Origin: Castor canadensis
Taxonomy: Eukaryota; Chordata; Mammalia; Rodentia; Castoridae
Reading direction: 5' to 3'
Assembly (NCBI RefSeq): GCF_047511655.1
Contig: NC_133394.1
Location: 110,318,343-110,382,342, forward strand
DNA: 64,000 nt
The translations under genes were made by a program, and so were the position numbers. Numbering within the stretch: position 1 is the first letter of the stretch; the number at the start of each line of letters is the position of its first letter. Positions 12,011 to 23,939 of the stretch are shown in pieces. The notes beneath the pieces were generated by a model that searched no databases, was not told the DNA's origin, and was given only the letters and a program-made list of their open reading frames with translations.

Positions 12011-12599
12011 CCCACAGCATAGGAAATAGGAGTAAAAATATCACCTGTATGATAAGAGTGGTTAAGTAGTTCACAGATGCCACAACTAACCTATATATAC
12101 ATTGAGATTGTTCTTCTGAAAGAAACTTCTATCACTCAGGATTCAATTCTGACTCTGGAAAATGAAATAGCAGAGGAAAAGATCATAAGGACAGTTGTCA
12201 TTTCTCAGTTTCCCAAGGAGATTACTGCAAATGACTATTCCAATTTACCATTTTGACTTCTCTTAAATAGTTTTTCCCATTAGTTTAAATATATCAGATA
12301 TAGGAAGATGTAAGAATCCCTATGGGAATCTCAAAATTTATCTGGAAAGAAAGATTTCTTCACAATTAGTCATAATATAATTATGAGCATAAAGAATTTT
12401 AGGCTTCCTGGTGCTTACCATAGGTCGCATTCTTATTTTGAGTGACAAAAAGAGGAAACAAAGTAAACCTACTTCATATACATCTCATCCCAGGCCCTGT
12501 GCCTGGTCTGTATTTTAATGGGGAGACATGGGAAAAAGAAAATAGAAGAGACAGAAAACAAAGAATTATAAGATAACAAAGAAAAACATTTTTATTAGA
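12011..12599. other. Unique sequence, no feature seen
   Basis: No gene or clear repeat. Confidence 0.5.
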
Positions 12600-12830
12600 A
12601 TAAAAAGACAAAGGTGAGTATTCTGAGAGTTCCAGACATAAGTTACCTCAGGAGTAAAAATGAAAGATAGACCTAGAAAGGCAGATTTGGGCAAGATAAA
12701 GCATCATGAACTTAAGACTTAGAAATTTGGATCATATTCTGTAATAACCTACCAATACTGGAGTGATGATATAATTTACTTTAAAAGTATAATTTAAGTA
12801 GAAGTATGGAGAAGGCATGGGAGAATTCAG
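12600..12830 (-). repeat. L2 LINE fragment
   Basis: The order 'gggcaagataaag', 'ttaagacttagaaatttgg', 'ggagtgatgatataattta' and 'gtagaagtatggagaaggc' corresponds to an internal part of L2 read in antisense, as also seen at 15,895-16,080. The similarity is low, and the call rests on the order of words. Confidence 0.5.
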
Positions 12831-13109
12831 GGTTTAGTATGAGAAAGCACAAGAAAACTCTTACAATAAACTATATCAAAACAGTGGGGGCAGAGAATTT
12901 GAGGAATATTCCTAGAGGGTGAAGGTATCTGATGGAGCCTGAAGAACACACCCTGAAATATTAGGGACAGGGATAAAGTGGGTAGAACAGATGTCTCTGC
13001 AGAAGAGCTTCCCCAGTTGCTATACCACAAGACTAAATGGAGAGGGTAGAAATGTTCAGCTGTTCCTGGCTTTGAGAAAGCACATGAACAAGAAGGACGG
13101 TACCAACAA
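12831..13109. other. Unique sequence with overlapping chance frames
   Basis: A 100-codon minus-strand frame (12,827-13,129) crosses this stretch and enters the MIR copy that follows. It has no recognisable motif, and I do not call it coding. Confidence 0.45.
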
Positions 13110-13312
13110 CTTTCCTGAATGCCTAGCATGCTCTGGATATGATGCTAATAGTCTCATGTATTTATCTCATATAAGCCTTATTACAACAGTGAGGAAGAAA
13201 TAATTATGTTAATTTTACAGATAAGTAAATCTATGCACAGAAATAGCATGACCTGTTAAATGTCTCATGCCTGGAATGCAGTACAGATAGATTTCTAAGT
13301 CTACATTTGGCT
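13110..13312 (+). repeat. MIR SINE remnant
   Basis: 'atgctaatagtctcatgta', 'ttattacaacagtgaggaag', 'ttaattttacagataagta' and a terminal 'tctaagtctacatttggctct' follow the MIR order. Confidence 0.75.
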
Positions 13313-13321
13313 CTAATGAAA

Positions 13322-13542
13322 GGGATGGACCCATTGGCCAAATCTGGCCAACCACCTACATACAAACAGTTTTGTAGGAGCATGGCCATCATCATTCATG
13401 TATATATTGCCTATGCCTGCTTTCACATCTCAGCAGAGTTAAGTAGTTCCAACAGCAACCAAATACTTGGGTTCTAAAATGCATACTGAAAACATTCACC
13501 ATCTGTCCTTTACAGATATGTTTGCCAACCTCTGCCCTAAAA
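13322..13542 (+). mobile_element. hAT-type nonautonomous DNA transposon remnant
   Basis: 'ggccaaatctggccaaccac', 'ttttgtaggagcatggcc', 'attgcctatgcctgctttc', 'agagttaagtagttccaac' and 'tttgccaacctctgcc' match, in order, the same family as at 6,477-6,752 and 51,450-51,740. This is the best preserved of the three copies. Target-site duplications are not clear. Confidence 0.85.
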
Positions 13543-14221
13543 TCCCCACTTATAACCATTAAAAAAATATGTGCTGACCACATGTTTCAGGCATTGGGTC
13601 AGGCACTATTTCTTACAGCTATTCAAGCAAGTTATAATTAGTTAGAAGTGACAAGAATGCTTCTGACTCTAAAACACTCAGCACATGAAGAAATACCCCA
13701 TCTTGACCTTGACACCCTTCACTTTCAATGGCACTGCTAGGCAGTGGAGTCCACGAATAGAAGAGGGAACAGTGGAATCACTATCATTCCTTTCCTCTCT
13801 GGCCCTAGATGTAAGAAAGCCCTTAGATTTGCCAGAAATTTTACCCAAGCCTTCACAGCTCATGTTGTCAAATAGAACTATGGCAAAAACTCAATTGAGT
13901 CAAATATAATTGAACATTTTAGATGATTTTTTTCAGACCAATAATGATTCTATAAGTACAAAGTTACCAATTATAAAGCTATTAAGTGAATTCTACAAAT
14001 AAAATAGATAACAAATTATAACTGGTTTAACAGAACGCTGAAATGAGGCTCTCAGTTTCAATAGAACTGTCAGCAATTGGACAGCAACATGCAAGTGAAC
14101 AAACTCTCTTTAATGGAATTTACAGGAAATGTTTCAAGCCTACTTATTGCTTCTTGTGCCCTGCCCTCAGGAAGCCTTCACACACTTTAGAAAAATGGTC
14201 AAGAAAGGGAAATGGGGGGAG
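13543..14221. other. Unique sequence
   Basis: No recognisable gene. Short open frames occur on both strands at 13,678-13,909 and share the same DNA, which argues for chance. Confidence 0.5.
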
Positions 14222-14442
14222 GCAGGAATGACAATGCACGCCCATAATCCCAGCTACTCTGGAGATCAAGGTAGGAGGAATGTGGTCCAAGGCCAGCCTG
14301 GGCAAAAGTACAAGACCTTATCTGAAAATAAACTGAAGCTAAAAGGGCTAGGAGGCATGGCTCAAGGGGTGGAACACTTGCATAGCAAGTTCAAAACTCC
14401 CTACCAATACCGCCAAAAATTAGAGAGAGAGAGAGAGAGAGA
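14222..14442 (+). mobile_element. Composite SINE: 7SL-like unit plus tRNA unit, GA tail
   Basis: 'ataatcccagctactctgga' and 'ggccagcctgggcaaaag' mark the 7SL-like half. 'catggctcaaggggtggaac' (box A-like) and 'gttcaaaactccctacc' (box B-like) mark the tRNA-derived half. A (GA)n run at 14,422-14,442 follows the right end. A 121-codon frame at 14,129-14,494 runs through the SINE and is not a gene. Confidence 0.9.
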
Positions 14443-15894
14443 AATGGCAAGAAGTTTTGAGCTGGAGAATTCTTTGAAGATGACTGTGTTGTGAGCCCTC
14501 CACCGTCTCCTTTCATCATTGAACTGACTCAAGAAAGGATCCAAAGGGAACCCCTAAAGATGACTGAGAAAAAGAATCAATTTTAAACATTCACCAGGCC
14601 CAGAGACCACAGTAATATCTTAAGTAACAAGGACAAACAGTCCAAGTAAGAAAAGCCCTGCCCTTGGTTCTAGGTTGCTATTACTGCATAGCAACATTCT
14701 GAATTTAACATTGATTTTATTATGATCATAGATTCTATAAATTGGGAAATATATGTTTCTTCTCTCTGATATCTGGAGCCTCAACCAGGACAAGACTTGA
14801 ATGACTGGAGACATTTCAAATGACTAGGGACCTTAGAGAACTAAGTAAGGTGCCTAGGGTATAAAATTTGAGGCACTCACACTCACTTTCACACAAGTGT
14901 GTTGACCTTGCACTTAGAAGACTCCGAAAGTGAATGCCTCCTTCAACTTGCACCTGTACTGACCCTGGGACTGGCATCATGAGGATGCTCAAAGGCTTGG
15001 TTTAGCTGAGACAGGTAAGTGAAGCAACCACACCCCACCTGCCTGTTTGGCTTGGGTTTTATCAGCATGGTAACTGTTCTCTGAGAAGCAGCATCCCAAG
15101 AGAGCAAAGTACGACAAAAGCATCAGGCAGAAGTGGCATGACCTCTTACGACCTACCTCAGAAGTGATATTATAATACATCACTTCCACTACATTCCCAT
15201 GGCCAAGAAAGTCATAATCCCACCAAGATCCTAAGGTATTAGACGCCTACCTTCCCTCTACATAAGAAGGGTAGAAAAGGATTTGTGGTCATGTTTTGAA
15301 ACCACAACACCCTCTTTTGCTCTCCTCCATGCACCCATGAAACGTGAACCACAGGAGTGGGGAGAGGAAAAGAAAAGCTGCCCTCCCCTCTGACTATAAA
15401 TGATCTTCCCACGCGGGCCTGATTGGGAGAGTGCAAAGACTTGGTTTCATTTCAAGTTCAGGTTTTATTATAAAGGGTAGGATGTTCAAATTTTTGAAGT
15501 TAATACAACTTGACAGATAAGAAAAACCAAGGAAATTGACCAAGTTTTCATTCAAGAATAAACTGTAAAGAGTCAGTGAGAGATCAAAATAATGTCTTGT
15601 TTTGGTTATACTGCATAAATTATGTCTTTCTATCAAATTTGTTACATATGTCATTATTATGGTAATATTAACAATAAGCTTACCTGAAACTGCAAAATTG
15701 AAGTGATATTGATGTATCTTCATGACAGTTACTGTCTACCACTTGCAACTTGTGAATGAAGAGGACCACGCTAAAATTCACCAGACTTTTCCAGCAAGAT
15801 GAAGTCATGAGATTTAAGTTCTACAAGGCCTCTTATTCTTCACTGAATCAGTGATATCAATATTGGTAGAGAAAAGGTAATGTAAATAACATAG
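14443..15894. other. Unique sequence, no feature seen
   Basis: No recognisable gene. The minus-strand frames at 14,989-15,189 and 15,239-15,723 show no motif and no splice context that I can support. Confidence 0.5.
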
Positions 15895-16080
15895 AAGTTA
15901 AAAGAGAACTCTGAGAGTCAGAGAGCCAAGGACCAGCCAAGGATGCCCCAGCAGAAAAGAACATGATGACTGGCAACACTTTTCCCTAACTGTAAGTCTA
16001 CATGACCTACCAGGGGTTTTGAATGGAAGAGTGACATGATCTGATTTTTGTTTTACAGTTACCAATCTGACTGCAGTGCA
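15895..16080 (-). repeat. L2 LINE fragment
   Basis: 'gagtgacatgatctgattt' followed by 'ttaccaatctgactgcagtg' is a familiar antisense L2 block. The upstream part is weaker. Confidence 0.6.
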
Positions 16081-16084
16081 AAGA

Positions 16085-16195
16085 ATAGGGGAATAGTGTG
16101 CGTGTGTCTGTGTATGCATATGTGTGTGCACACACTTAGAGAGAGAGAGGACAAGACAGAGGGAGAGAAAGAAAGAAAACAGTAAGAGTGAAAAA
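16085..16195. repeat. TG-rich then GA-rich low-complexity sequence
   Basis: An imperfect (TG)n tract at about 16,098-16,130 passes directly into a GA/GGA-rich tract at 16,136-16,190. The 131- and 99-codon minus-strand frames across it reflect the biased composition. Confidence 0.85.
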
Positions 16196-16621
16196 AATGA
16201 AGAAGGTTTGGGATAAAGTGAAAGATAAAGATATAACACTAGTTGGGAAGAAGGTGTGAGCAGGGGACATTGAGAGAAGCAGTGAAACGGCATGTTGCAA
16301 AGTAGTCTGAAAGTGGATGTATGTTACAGTGAACGCTAAATGAACATTCCAATGGATCAGATGCAATGTGTAATGTTTGTGATACCATTTAAGAAAGACT
16401 TCTAAAGGGGACAAGCAATAAATTCTACTCTTCACTGGGAGGAATGAATCAACTCAGAATTAACACATGTGAAAATCCTTACATAAACTTAGTTTATATG
16501 AATATTTATTTGCAATTCATATTTTCACAATAATTTTATAGGTTAGAGCACCATTACACAAACTACTTACTTTGTCTCTGAAATAACTCTATGCTCACTA
16601 AATTGATTTCAAATAAATAAA
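16196..16621. other. Unique sequence
   Basis: No feature seen up to the target-site duplication of the following L1. Confidence 0.5.
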
Positions 16622-16632
16622 TTTAGTCTTTG
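16622..16632. repeat. L1 target-site duplication, 3' side
   Basis: The 11-bp word tttagtctttg here is repeated exactly at 18,606-18,616, at the other end of the L1. Confidence 0.85.
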
Positions 16633-18605
16633 GGTTTTTTTTCATTTATTCATATGTGCAAACATTGTTTGGGCCATTTCTCCCCACTATCCCCTACCCC
16701 CTCCCTTTCCCTTCCACCCCACCTCACTTCCAGGCAGAAACTTTTCTGCTCTTTTCTCCAGTTTTGTTGAGGAGAAGACATAAGCAATAATAAGAAAGAG
16801 AAAGCGTTTTTGCTAGTTGAGATAAGGATAGCTATACAAAGAGATTCCTAGTATTGCTTCCATGCTACAACCCAAATTGATTCATCTCTACCTGACTATT
16901 TCACTAGTTTCTGATCACCTTCCCATATTGACCTCTGTTGCTTTAAGGTTTCTGTATTAGTTCCTCTACAGTGGGGACATCAAACACTTTCATGTTTTGG
17001 GTTTCCTACCTATCCCCATTCCTCCTGTATGTGCTCTCCCCTTAGCGTGTCACCCAAGTCCAACAACATTGCTGCATTTGCATCAAATCTAAAGTCCTCG
17101 TATTAGGGAGAACATATGATTTTTGGTCTTCTGAGCCTGGCTAACCTCACTCAGAATGATGTTCTCCGGTTCCATTCATTTACTTGAGAATGATAACATT
17201 TCATTCTTCTTCATGGCCTATTAAAATTCCATTGTGTATAGATACCACATTTTCTTAATCCATTCGTCAGTAGTGGGGCATCTTGGCTGTGTCCATAACT
17301 TGGCTATTGTGAATAGTGCTGCAATAAACATAGGTGTGCAGGTGCCTCTGGAGTAACCCGTATCACATTCCTTTAGGAATATCCCCAGTAGTGGGATTAC
17401 TGGATCATATGGTAGAGCTATGTTTAGATTTTTAAGAAACCTCCATATTTTTTTCCAGAATGGTTGTACTAGCTTGCATTCCCACCAGCAGTGTAAGAGA
17501 GTTCCTTTTTCCCTTCATCCTCGCCAACACATGTTGTTGGTGGTGTTTTTGATGATAGCTATTTTAACAGGGGTGAGGTGGAATCTTAGTGTGGTTTTGA
17601 TTTGCATTTCATTTATGGCTAGAGATGGTGAGCATTTTTTCATGTGTCTTTTGGCCATTTGAATTTTTTCTTTTGAGAAAGTTCTGTTTAGTTCAGTTGC
17701 CCATGTCTTTATTGGTTCATTGATTTTGGGAGAGTTTAGATTTTTAAGTTCCCTGTATATTCTGGTTATCAGTCCTTTGTCTGATGTATAGCTAGCAAAT
17801 ATTTTCTCCCACTCTGTTTGTGGTCTCTTCAGTTTAGAGACCATTTCTTTTGTTGTGCAGAAGCTTTTTAATTTTATGAAGTCCCATTTGTCCATCCTTT
17901 CTCTTAGTTGCTGAGCTGCTGGGGTGCTATTGAGGAAGTTCTTGCCTATACCTATTACTTCCAGAGTACATCCTGCTCTTTGCTGTACTAACTTCAGAGT
18001 TTCAGGTCTGATATTTAGGTCCTTGATCCATTTTGAGTTGATACTAACTAGTATAGGGTGATAGACATAGATCTAGTTTCAGTTTTTTGCATATGGATAA
18101 CCACTTTTCCCAGCAACATTTGTCAAAGAGGCTGTCTTTTCTCCATCATATGTTTTTGGTGCCTTTGTCAAAAATAAGGTGGGCATAGCTGTGTGGATTC
18201 ACATCTGAGTCCTCTATTCTGTTCCACTGGTCTTCATGTCTGTTTTTGTGCCAGTACCATGCTGTTTTTATTACTATTGCTTTGTAATATAGTTTGAAGT
18301 CAGGTATTGTGATACCTCCAGCATTGCTCTTTTTACTGAGTATTGCCTTGGCTATTCGCGGTTTCTTGTGTTTCCAAATGAACTTTAGGGTAGATTTTTC
18401 AGTCTCTGTGATGAAAGTCATTGGGATTTTGATGGGAATTGCATTAAACATGTAGATTGCTTTTGGTAGTATAGCCATTTTTACTATGTTGATTCTACCA
18501 ATTCATGAGCAAGGGAGATCTTTCCACCTTCTGTAGTCTTCCTCAATCTCTTTCTTCAGAGGGTTGTAGTTCTCCTTGCAGAGGTCACTCACATCCTTTG
18601 TTAAG
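16633..18605 (-). mobile_element. 5'-truncated L1 insertion, about 1.97 kb
   Basis: The insertion lies between two copies of the 11-bp direct repeat. On the minus strand it carries the 3' part of ORF2 (from the segment after the reverse-transcriptase core to the C-terminus) and the 3'UTR. The 3' end shows the G-rich stretch (C-rich on the plus strand at 16,680-16,735), 'catatgaataaatgaa' and the A tail. L1 homology stops at the left border of the second direct repeat, as expected for a 5' truncation during target-primed reverse transcription. Several frame breaks show it is an older copy than the one at 21.6 kb. Confidence 0.95.
17515..18478 (-). pseudogene. L1 ORF2 C-terminal pseudogene fragment
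   Basis: The two largest surviving frames are 18,478-18,146 (110 codons) and 17,895-17,515 (126 codons). The first includes the conserved '[20 protein letters not shown]' segment. The second includes 'ELNRTFSKEKIQMAKRHMKK' and runs into the Cys-containing 'NNMCWRG' segment of the C-terminal domain. Both are typical of mammalian L1 ORF2p downstream of the reverse-transcriptase core. Frameshifts and stops separate them, and the endonuclease and catalytic core are absent by truncation, so it cannot make a working protein. Confidence 0.95.
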
Positions 18606-18616
18606 TTTAGTCTTTG
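18606..18616. repeat. L1 target-site duplication, 5' side
   Basis: An exact copy of the 11-bp word at 16,622-16,632. L1 similarity ends immediately before it. Confidence 0.85.
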
Positions 18617-19755
18617 ATAGAAAGTATAGAAGGTAGAGAAGGAACTAGGAGCTTTTGCTTCTTCTGTGCTATCTCTTAACATCCTATTATTTTCCCTGAG
18701 TTTGAATTTTTCTTGTTTTTCAGTTTGCTCCAAACAAAACTTTTAGGGCTTTTGTGGTCATCAGCATTTCTCACAAAGTCTTTCTGAACTTTAGCCTTCC
18801 TGACCTACTGTTTAGATTGGGCCATACTTTTATGTTTATCCTTGGGCCCATGCCTCTTTTGTATGTGATCTTTCATGTCTGAGCTTAAGAAACTCACATA
18901 TTGATCTTTCAAAATTCCCTCACCTTCTTTCCAAAGATTATTTATGATTGCACAGCTAAAAAATCTTGTTTTAACTGTTTGAAAAAGGGGAGAAGAGAGG
19001 CAGCATGAACTTATTCAAGGTACACTGTATGCATGTACAGAATTATCACAACAAAATCCATTTATACTACTTATGTATGATAATTCAAAATAAAATAAAT
19101 TTTTTAAATAAAAAATATTGTTTTAGAACCATTGATTCCTATTTATTATATCTACCCACAGAAACCTTCTGATATTTTTCACCAAGTTTTTGGAAACTTT
19201 TTCTTAAAGTTCTAGGATATGTTTTTGTCTTGTTAACTGATCATTAAATTATGTAACATATTACTGATTTGTTGCAGGACTACATTTCTGTTAGGACACA
19301 CTAACAACATCTTTATTAATTATACAAGTATTATTTTATTCGGCATTTCACTTCATCATGAGTTCTATCATTAATCCTAGTATGGATTCAGCTTGACCTA
19401 GCTGCAATCATCTTGAGTCAAACCCACAGTGATTGCCCCTGAGTAATCCTGGTCTGTATTCCTCACATAGTTTCACAACACACTATAATGAATATGTGGG
19501 ATGTGGTGCTCTGGACCCTGATGCTGTTAGTGCCAGGAATGTACTCGATATCTTTGATATAAGCTTAAGTTAAATTAGGTGCATTCTGGTTTAGATGAAG
19601 TCACGTTTGTCCTGACTTATGAGCCTTAACACTATGACCATAATTTTGAGGAACAAACTTATGCTTGATGTAAAGGCCTAGTAAGATTTTGTGATAACTG
19701 GTAAATCATTATCAGATCCCCTTGGCTGCTGGTACTGACACAAAAGTATTAGCAT
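18617..19755. other. Unclassified sequence, possibly an old repeat
   Basis: About 18,617-18,960 is T-rich on this strand, and its complement is A-rich with a texture like the internal part of an old retroelement. I cannot assign it to a family. The 76-codon frame at 18,503-18,733 joins this DNA to L1 across the insertion border and is a chance fusion. The rest shows nothing. Confidence 0.35.
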
Positions 19756-19780
19756 ACACACACACACACACACACACACA
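19756..19780. repeat. (CA)n microsatellite
   Basis: A near-perfect dinucleotide run of about 25 bp. Confidence 0.95.
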
Positions 19781-21586
19781 TATTCACGAAGTTAAAAAAA
19801 AATGTCCTTATAGAAACAGTACTAATTTTCCAAAACCAGCATATTAAGACAACAGTGAAAGATTTATGTTTCTTCTCCCAGGCACACATATGCCTTCTAC
19901 ATAGCAAAATTTGGGGTTCTGTTTTCTAACATTAAAATCAGCACTTTGCTCCTCATACTGTATTAATGACAAGGGTATCTGCCCTGACATTTCAATCTCA
20001 TTTTGGAAGAGTCCACCTTCGCCAGTTGATTCAACACTCAATTTTTTTAAAGTTCTCTTATTGTTAGCTTTCATATGCAAACACTCTGAAAAGTTCTGTG
20101 ACCAGTTTTAATGAAGATATGCTCCAAAATTACATCATACACCTCCATTTTCTTTATCTTCTACTCAAACCACTTAAAGCATCATTGTCATTAAGTAACC
20201 TGGTGTTCAGTTTTACTTCTTATTTCTTTACTTATTTTCTTTTTTACTTTTTATGTTTGGGTTTTAATATTTTCCTGTGCTCTGTCTCATTCACATCTGT
20301 TAGTGCTCATCTTTTTCCACAAATAATATATCTAACTGCTGCTTTCCATTCAAGAGTTTGAGATGTTAAACCTATAAGGCAACTGAGGCACATTAATTTT
20401 TCAGAGTCTCCTTTCATTTTCTTGCACATACAGAAAAAGATAGTTTTAAGTTCCTGTGCTCTTCATCTGGAGAGCTTCAAAAGAAAACAATGTGGTTTAG
20501 AAGATGTCTAATTTTTAAAATCAATCTATCCAAGTTTAATATATGCATATTAATGTACACATGTATACATACGTGTGCAATATAGATATACCCAGCATGT
20601 TATAACCTTATGTTTCCCAAGTCTAGTACTTACACATTTTGCCATATTTTCCTTCCATTTACTTTAATATACACCAAAAATAATTTGACAGAGAAATTAA
20701 ATAATGTTTTCAAAATATCTTCTACTTTCACAATTGCCTGAAAATGGGAAGGTTATAGATAGCCAAAACTTAATAACAAATAACTCAGCATTTCTGTTCT
20801 CTTTCTGAGGCACAACTGTCATAAAAATATACTCTCCACTTAGGGTTACTGTGAGTAATGTATTATAAATGACAAAGAGGAAAATGGATATACTCCCTAG
20901 CCAAACATTTTCATCATTAACAATAATAGAAATGTTGCCTCCAACAAGCCCCTGGGTATTGCTAGCACTCAGAACTAGAAAGTAATTGCTTATAGACAGG
21001 GCTGGTCTGGCAGGAAAGCCTCTAGGACTTCTTTTTTCTTAAATAACAATTACATAAAAATGATTCAAATATTCCTCAATGAAACATTTGTGAAAAAAGC
21101 AGGTATAGCTCTGGCTCAGAAAAACTACCTCAAGAGACAAGATACTGCTTTGTAGTTGTAGGGGAGAAGTCTGCTGTAGAAGTTCATAGTGTAAATATTT
21201 TTGGGCTTAGCTGCATTAAAAAGGTGGTAACTTACACTTATTTCATGGTAGTATTCCATATGTTATGAGTCAGCTACTTGATAAACTGACGTGTATACAC
21301 GCTTTTAAATGAGCCCACTCATCATCGCTGAGAGAAACAAGAGTTGGCAGGGTATGAGAGGAGAATTATATGTTCAGAAATGGCCAGGTGAGTTTCCAGC
21401 TAGTTCTATATCTAGAGGCCTCCTTTGCCAACCTCGCCATGACACACTTTGTGACTTGCACTACCTTTTTAAGACCCAAATAGTGAGACCCAGGGCAATG
21501 AGAGCCAGATTATTTCTTTCCTAAACGGCTTGAAGTAGACATGTTGCTCCTATCTGGCTCTTTAAGTTTTAGGTCTTTACACTCTT
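19781..21586. other. Unique AT-rich sequence
   Basis: No recognisable gene or repeat. The frames at 19,844-20,361 and 21,309-21,524 show no motif. Confidence 0.5.
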
Positions 21587-21600
21587 AAAAACAACCCAGA
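21587..21600. repeat. L1 target-site duplication, 5' side
   Basis: The 14-bp word aaaaacaacccaga is repeated exactly at 22,377-22,390. The preceding bases make the site ctctt/aaaaac, close to the preferred L1 endonuclease target TT/AAAA. Confidence 0.95.
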
Positions 21601-22376
21601 TGCCTCTAGAGTAACAGTCACCTGCACATCCATGTTTATTGCGGCACTATTCACAATAGCCAAGTTATGGAAACAGCCAAGATGCCCCAGCACTGACGAA
21701 TGGATTAAGAAAATGTGGTATCTATACACAATGGAATTTTATGCAGCCATGAAGAAGAACGAAATGTTATCATTCGCTGGTAAATGGATGGAATTGGAGA
21801 ACATCATTCTGAGTGAGGTTAGCCTGGCTCAAAAGACCAAAAATCGTATGTTCTCCCTCATATGTGGACATTAGATCAAGGGCAAACACAACAAGGGGAT
21901 TGGACTATGAGCACATGATAAAAGCGAGAGCACACAAGGGAGGGGTGAGGATAGGTAAGACACCTAAAAAACTAGCTAGCATTTGTTGCCCTTGATGCAG
22001 AGAAACTAAAGCAGATACCTTAAAGCAACTGAGGCCAATAGGAAAAGGGGACCAGGAACTAGAGAAAAGGTTAGATTAAAAAGAATTAACCTAGAAGGTA
22101 ACACCCATGCACAGGAAATCAATGTGAGTCAATGCCCTGTATAGCTATCCTTATCTCAACCAGCAAAACCTCTTGATCCTTCCTATTATTGCTTATACTC
22201 TCTCTACAACAAAATTAGAGATAAGGGCAAAATAGTTTCTGCTGGGTATTGAGGGGGGGAGCGGGAGGGGGTGGAGTGGGTGGTAAGGGAGGGGGTGGGG
22301 GCAGGGGGGAGAAATAAACCAAGCCTTGTATGCACATATGAATAATAAAAGAAAAATGAAATAAAAAAAAATAAAT
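21601..22376 (+). mobile_element. Young-looking 5'-truncated L1, 776 bp
   Basis: Bounded by a 14-bp exact direct repeat. It starts within the last 100 codons of ORF2, has an uninterrupted ORF2 end, a full 3'UTR with a strongly G-rich stretch (about 22,240-22,312), the conserved terminal block with 'tgtatgcacatatgaata', and an A-rich tail. It is the best preserved truncated copy here, and its 3'UTR is nearly the same as those at 26.8 kb and 44.8 kb, suggesting one recent subfamily. Confidence 0.97.
21632..21874 (+). pseudogene. L1 ORF2 C-terminus, open to the native stop
   Basis: Eighty codons from an internal Met to the normal ORF2 stop. The product shows the standard L1 ORF2p C-terminal segments 'FIAALFTIAKLWKQP', 'WIKKMWYLYTMEFYAAMKK' and 'KTKNRMFSLICGH'. 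The rest of ORF2 was never inserted, so this is a dead-on-arrival fragment despite being intact. Transcription from its own promoter is not expected, because the 5'UTR is missing. Confidence 0.95.
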
Positions 22377-22390
22377 AAAAACAACCCAGA
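22377..22390. repeat. L1 target-site duplication, 3' side
   Basis: An exact copy of 21,587-21,600, directly after the A-rich tail. The first bases are shared with the tail, so the certain length is 10-14 bp. Confidence 0.95.
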
Positions 22391-22737
22391 GAGCTTTAGC
22401 TTATGTACATTATATCTATTGATATTTACTGTGTCCAAAATGAGAATGAAAATGTAAACATTTATCAATTTGTTAAAAGAAAATAGTGAACCCATTGCAT
22501 AGCAATATAAAATATATATTTTTATGACAAATAACATATTTTCCAAAAATATTAGCCAAAAGAGCTGCTTTGGCTTATATTTTTGTAAATCTCTAAAAGT
22601 ATAGTTTAATAAAACACAGTTGGATTCTTTATCTGCTTCTGCATTCCATCTGTTGTGACATCAAACACTTACACTTGTAAGAGGATCAGTAAAAACTACA
22701 AGAGCTTAGTATTACCATGAAGATAGTTGAGCCCTCA
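22391..22737. other. Unique AT-rich sequence
   Basis: No feature seen. Confidence 0.5.
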
Positions 22738-22806
22738 CAGACCTCACCAGGAGGGATCTCTGAGGCTCTCAGGGGTCACTGGACCACACTTTGAGAACCA
22801 CTGCTC
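22738..22806 (-). mobile_element. MER5-type terminal fragment
   Basis: 'ggaccacactttgagaacca' followed by 'ctgctc' is the complement of the MER5-type hAT-Charlie terminus (cagtggttctcaaagtgtgg form). Only the last 70 bp or so is recognisable. Confidence 0.75.
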
Positions 22807-23689
22807 TACACAAAGTCCAGTACCATGAAAATAAGATTAAGAAATCAAAATGCCTATGGTAGGAAAAGGAAGTTGTAACAAATTACCACTTTAATTGGAG
22901 GATAGTGGGAAAAATAAAAAAAACTTTCTGTTAACAAATACAAGTTGACAAATACTTCAAACTTTTGAAAGCTTGATAGATAATGATGTGATCCCATGGA
23001 AGACTAGAAGTTGAACTTTTTTTTAACAGTAGAGACTGTTGAGCACAGGCTCAATGAGCTTTATTTAGGTTGGAAGACTAGTGACTAAGATTGTAAAATG
23101 TAAGAACATCTGTGTTACACAGGCCCATAGTGCTTGTCTTTCATCATCTTTACTGCTTTCATTCTCTTTTTTTTTATTCTTTAAAAATTTTTTTATTGCT
23201 GTGCTGGGTGGGGGTACATTGTAGCATTTACAAAAGTTCTGAGCCCAATAAGACTTTTAATAAGGTAACAGAACTCAGAATTCCTAGATCCCAAGTAAGC
23301 ATTCTTTACTTTGTGCCTTGCTATGAAACTGAAAAGTAGCATTTCAAACATCTTCGGCACCAACTAATCTAATTGTTCTTAGTGCTTGGAGAAAGGGTAG
23401 AATATTTTTATTAAATCTAAGAATACACTCCCCAGTAAAATATTCATATCTATGTATATAGGTCCCTGAATCCCAAGCACAGAAAACCTGGGGCTCAGTG
23501 TAGCTCCAGTTAACTCCTAGAACAAGTTTTAAAATTCTATACTCATTCTTGTGTAGAAAATACATCAAACATACTCACTTTCATTACTTCCTTCTTTTAC
23601 TCTTCCTTTCCCATAATGACCTCCTCTTAACATGACCTGTTTTTCATTCTTGCCCTTTGTTGTTTAAGTAAACCTGTTGAAATCACCAT
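22807..23689. other. Unique sequence with an unassigned T-rich block
   Basis: At about 23,165-23,250 a T-rich run is followed by 'gctgtgctgggtgggggtac' and 'cattgtagcatttacaaaag'. This looks like an interspersed repeat end but I cannot name the family. No coding signal. Confidence 0.4.
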
Positions 23690-23938
23690 AAGGGGACTAA
23701 GGTAGAAAGGAAAAAAAATGGAGAGAATGAACCAATTTGAGTTATAACACATACATACATGGAAATGTTAGAATGAAAGGCCCTGTATAGCTAACTGAAA
23801 TAAGTAAAAGTGTGTTTTTTCAAAAACAGAGGACTGGAAGGTAAAACAGGTTGTATCTGGGGATTGGTATGAATGGGAGGGGGAAAGATATAAGGAAAGG
23901 GTGTAGGAGAGTGAATATGGTGGAAATATTATGTACTC
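23690..23938 (+). mobile_element. L1 3'UTR fragment, old subfamily
   Basis: 'aatttgagttataaca', 'ccctgtatagctaact' and a GA/G-rich stretch at about 23,870-23,910 match the order of the L1 3'UTRs at 54.8 and 56.0 kb. No ORF2 is present. The composite SINE begins immediately after it. Confidence 0.7.
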
Positions 23939-23939
23939 A

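Noticed and set aside
15898..16435. Ser/Leu-rich 131- and 99-codon minus-strand frames
   Set aside because: They arise from TG- and GA-rich low-complexity DNA.
18503..18733. A 76-codon frame crossing the 5' border of the 16.6-kb L1
   Set aside because: It joins L1 codons to flanking DNA across the target-site duplication.
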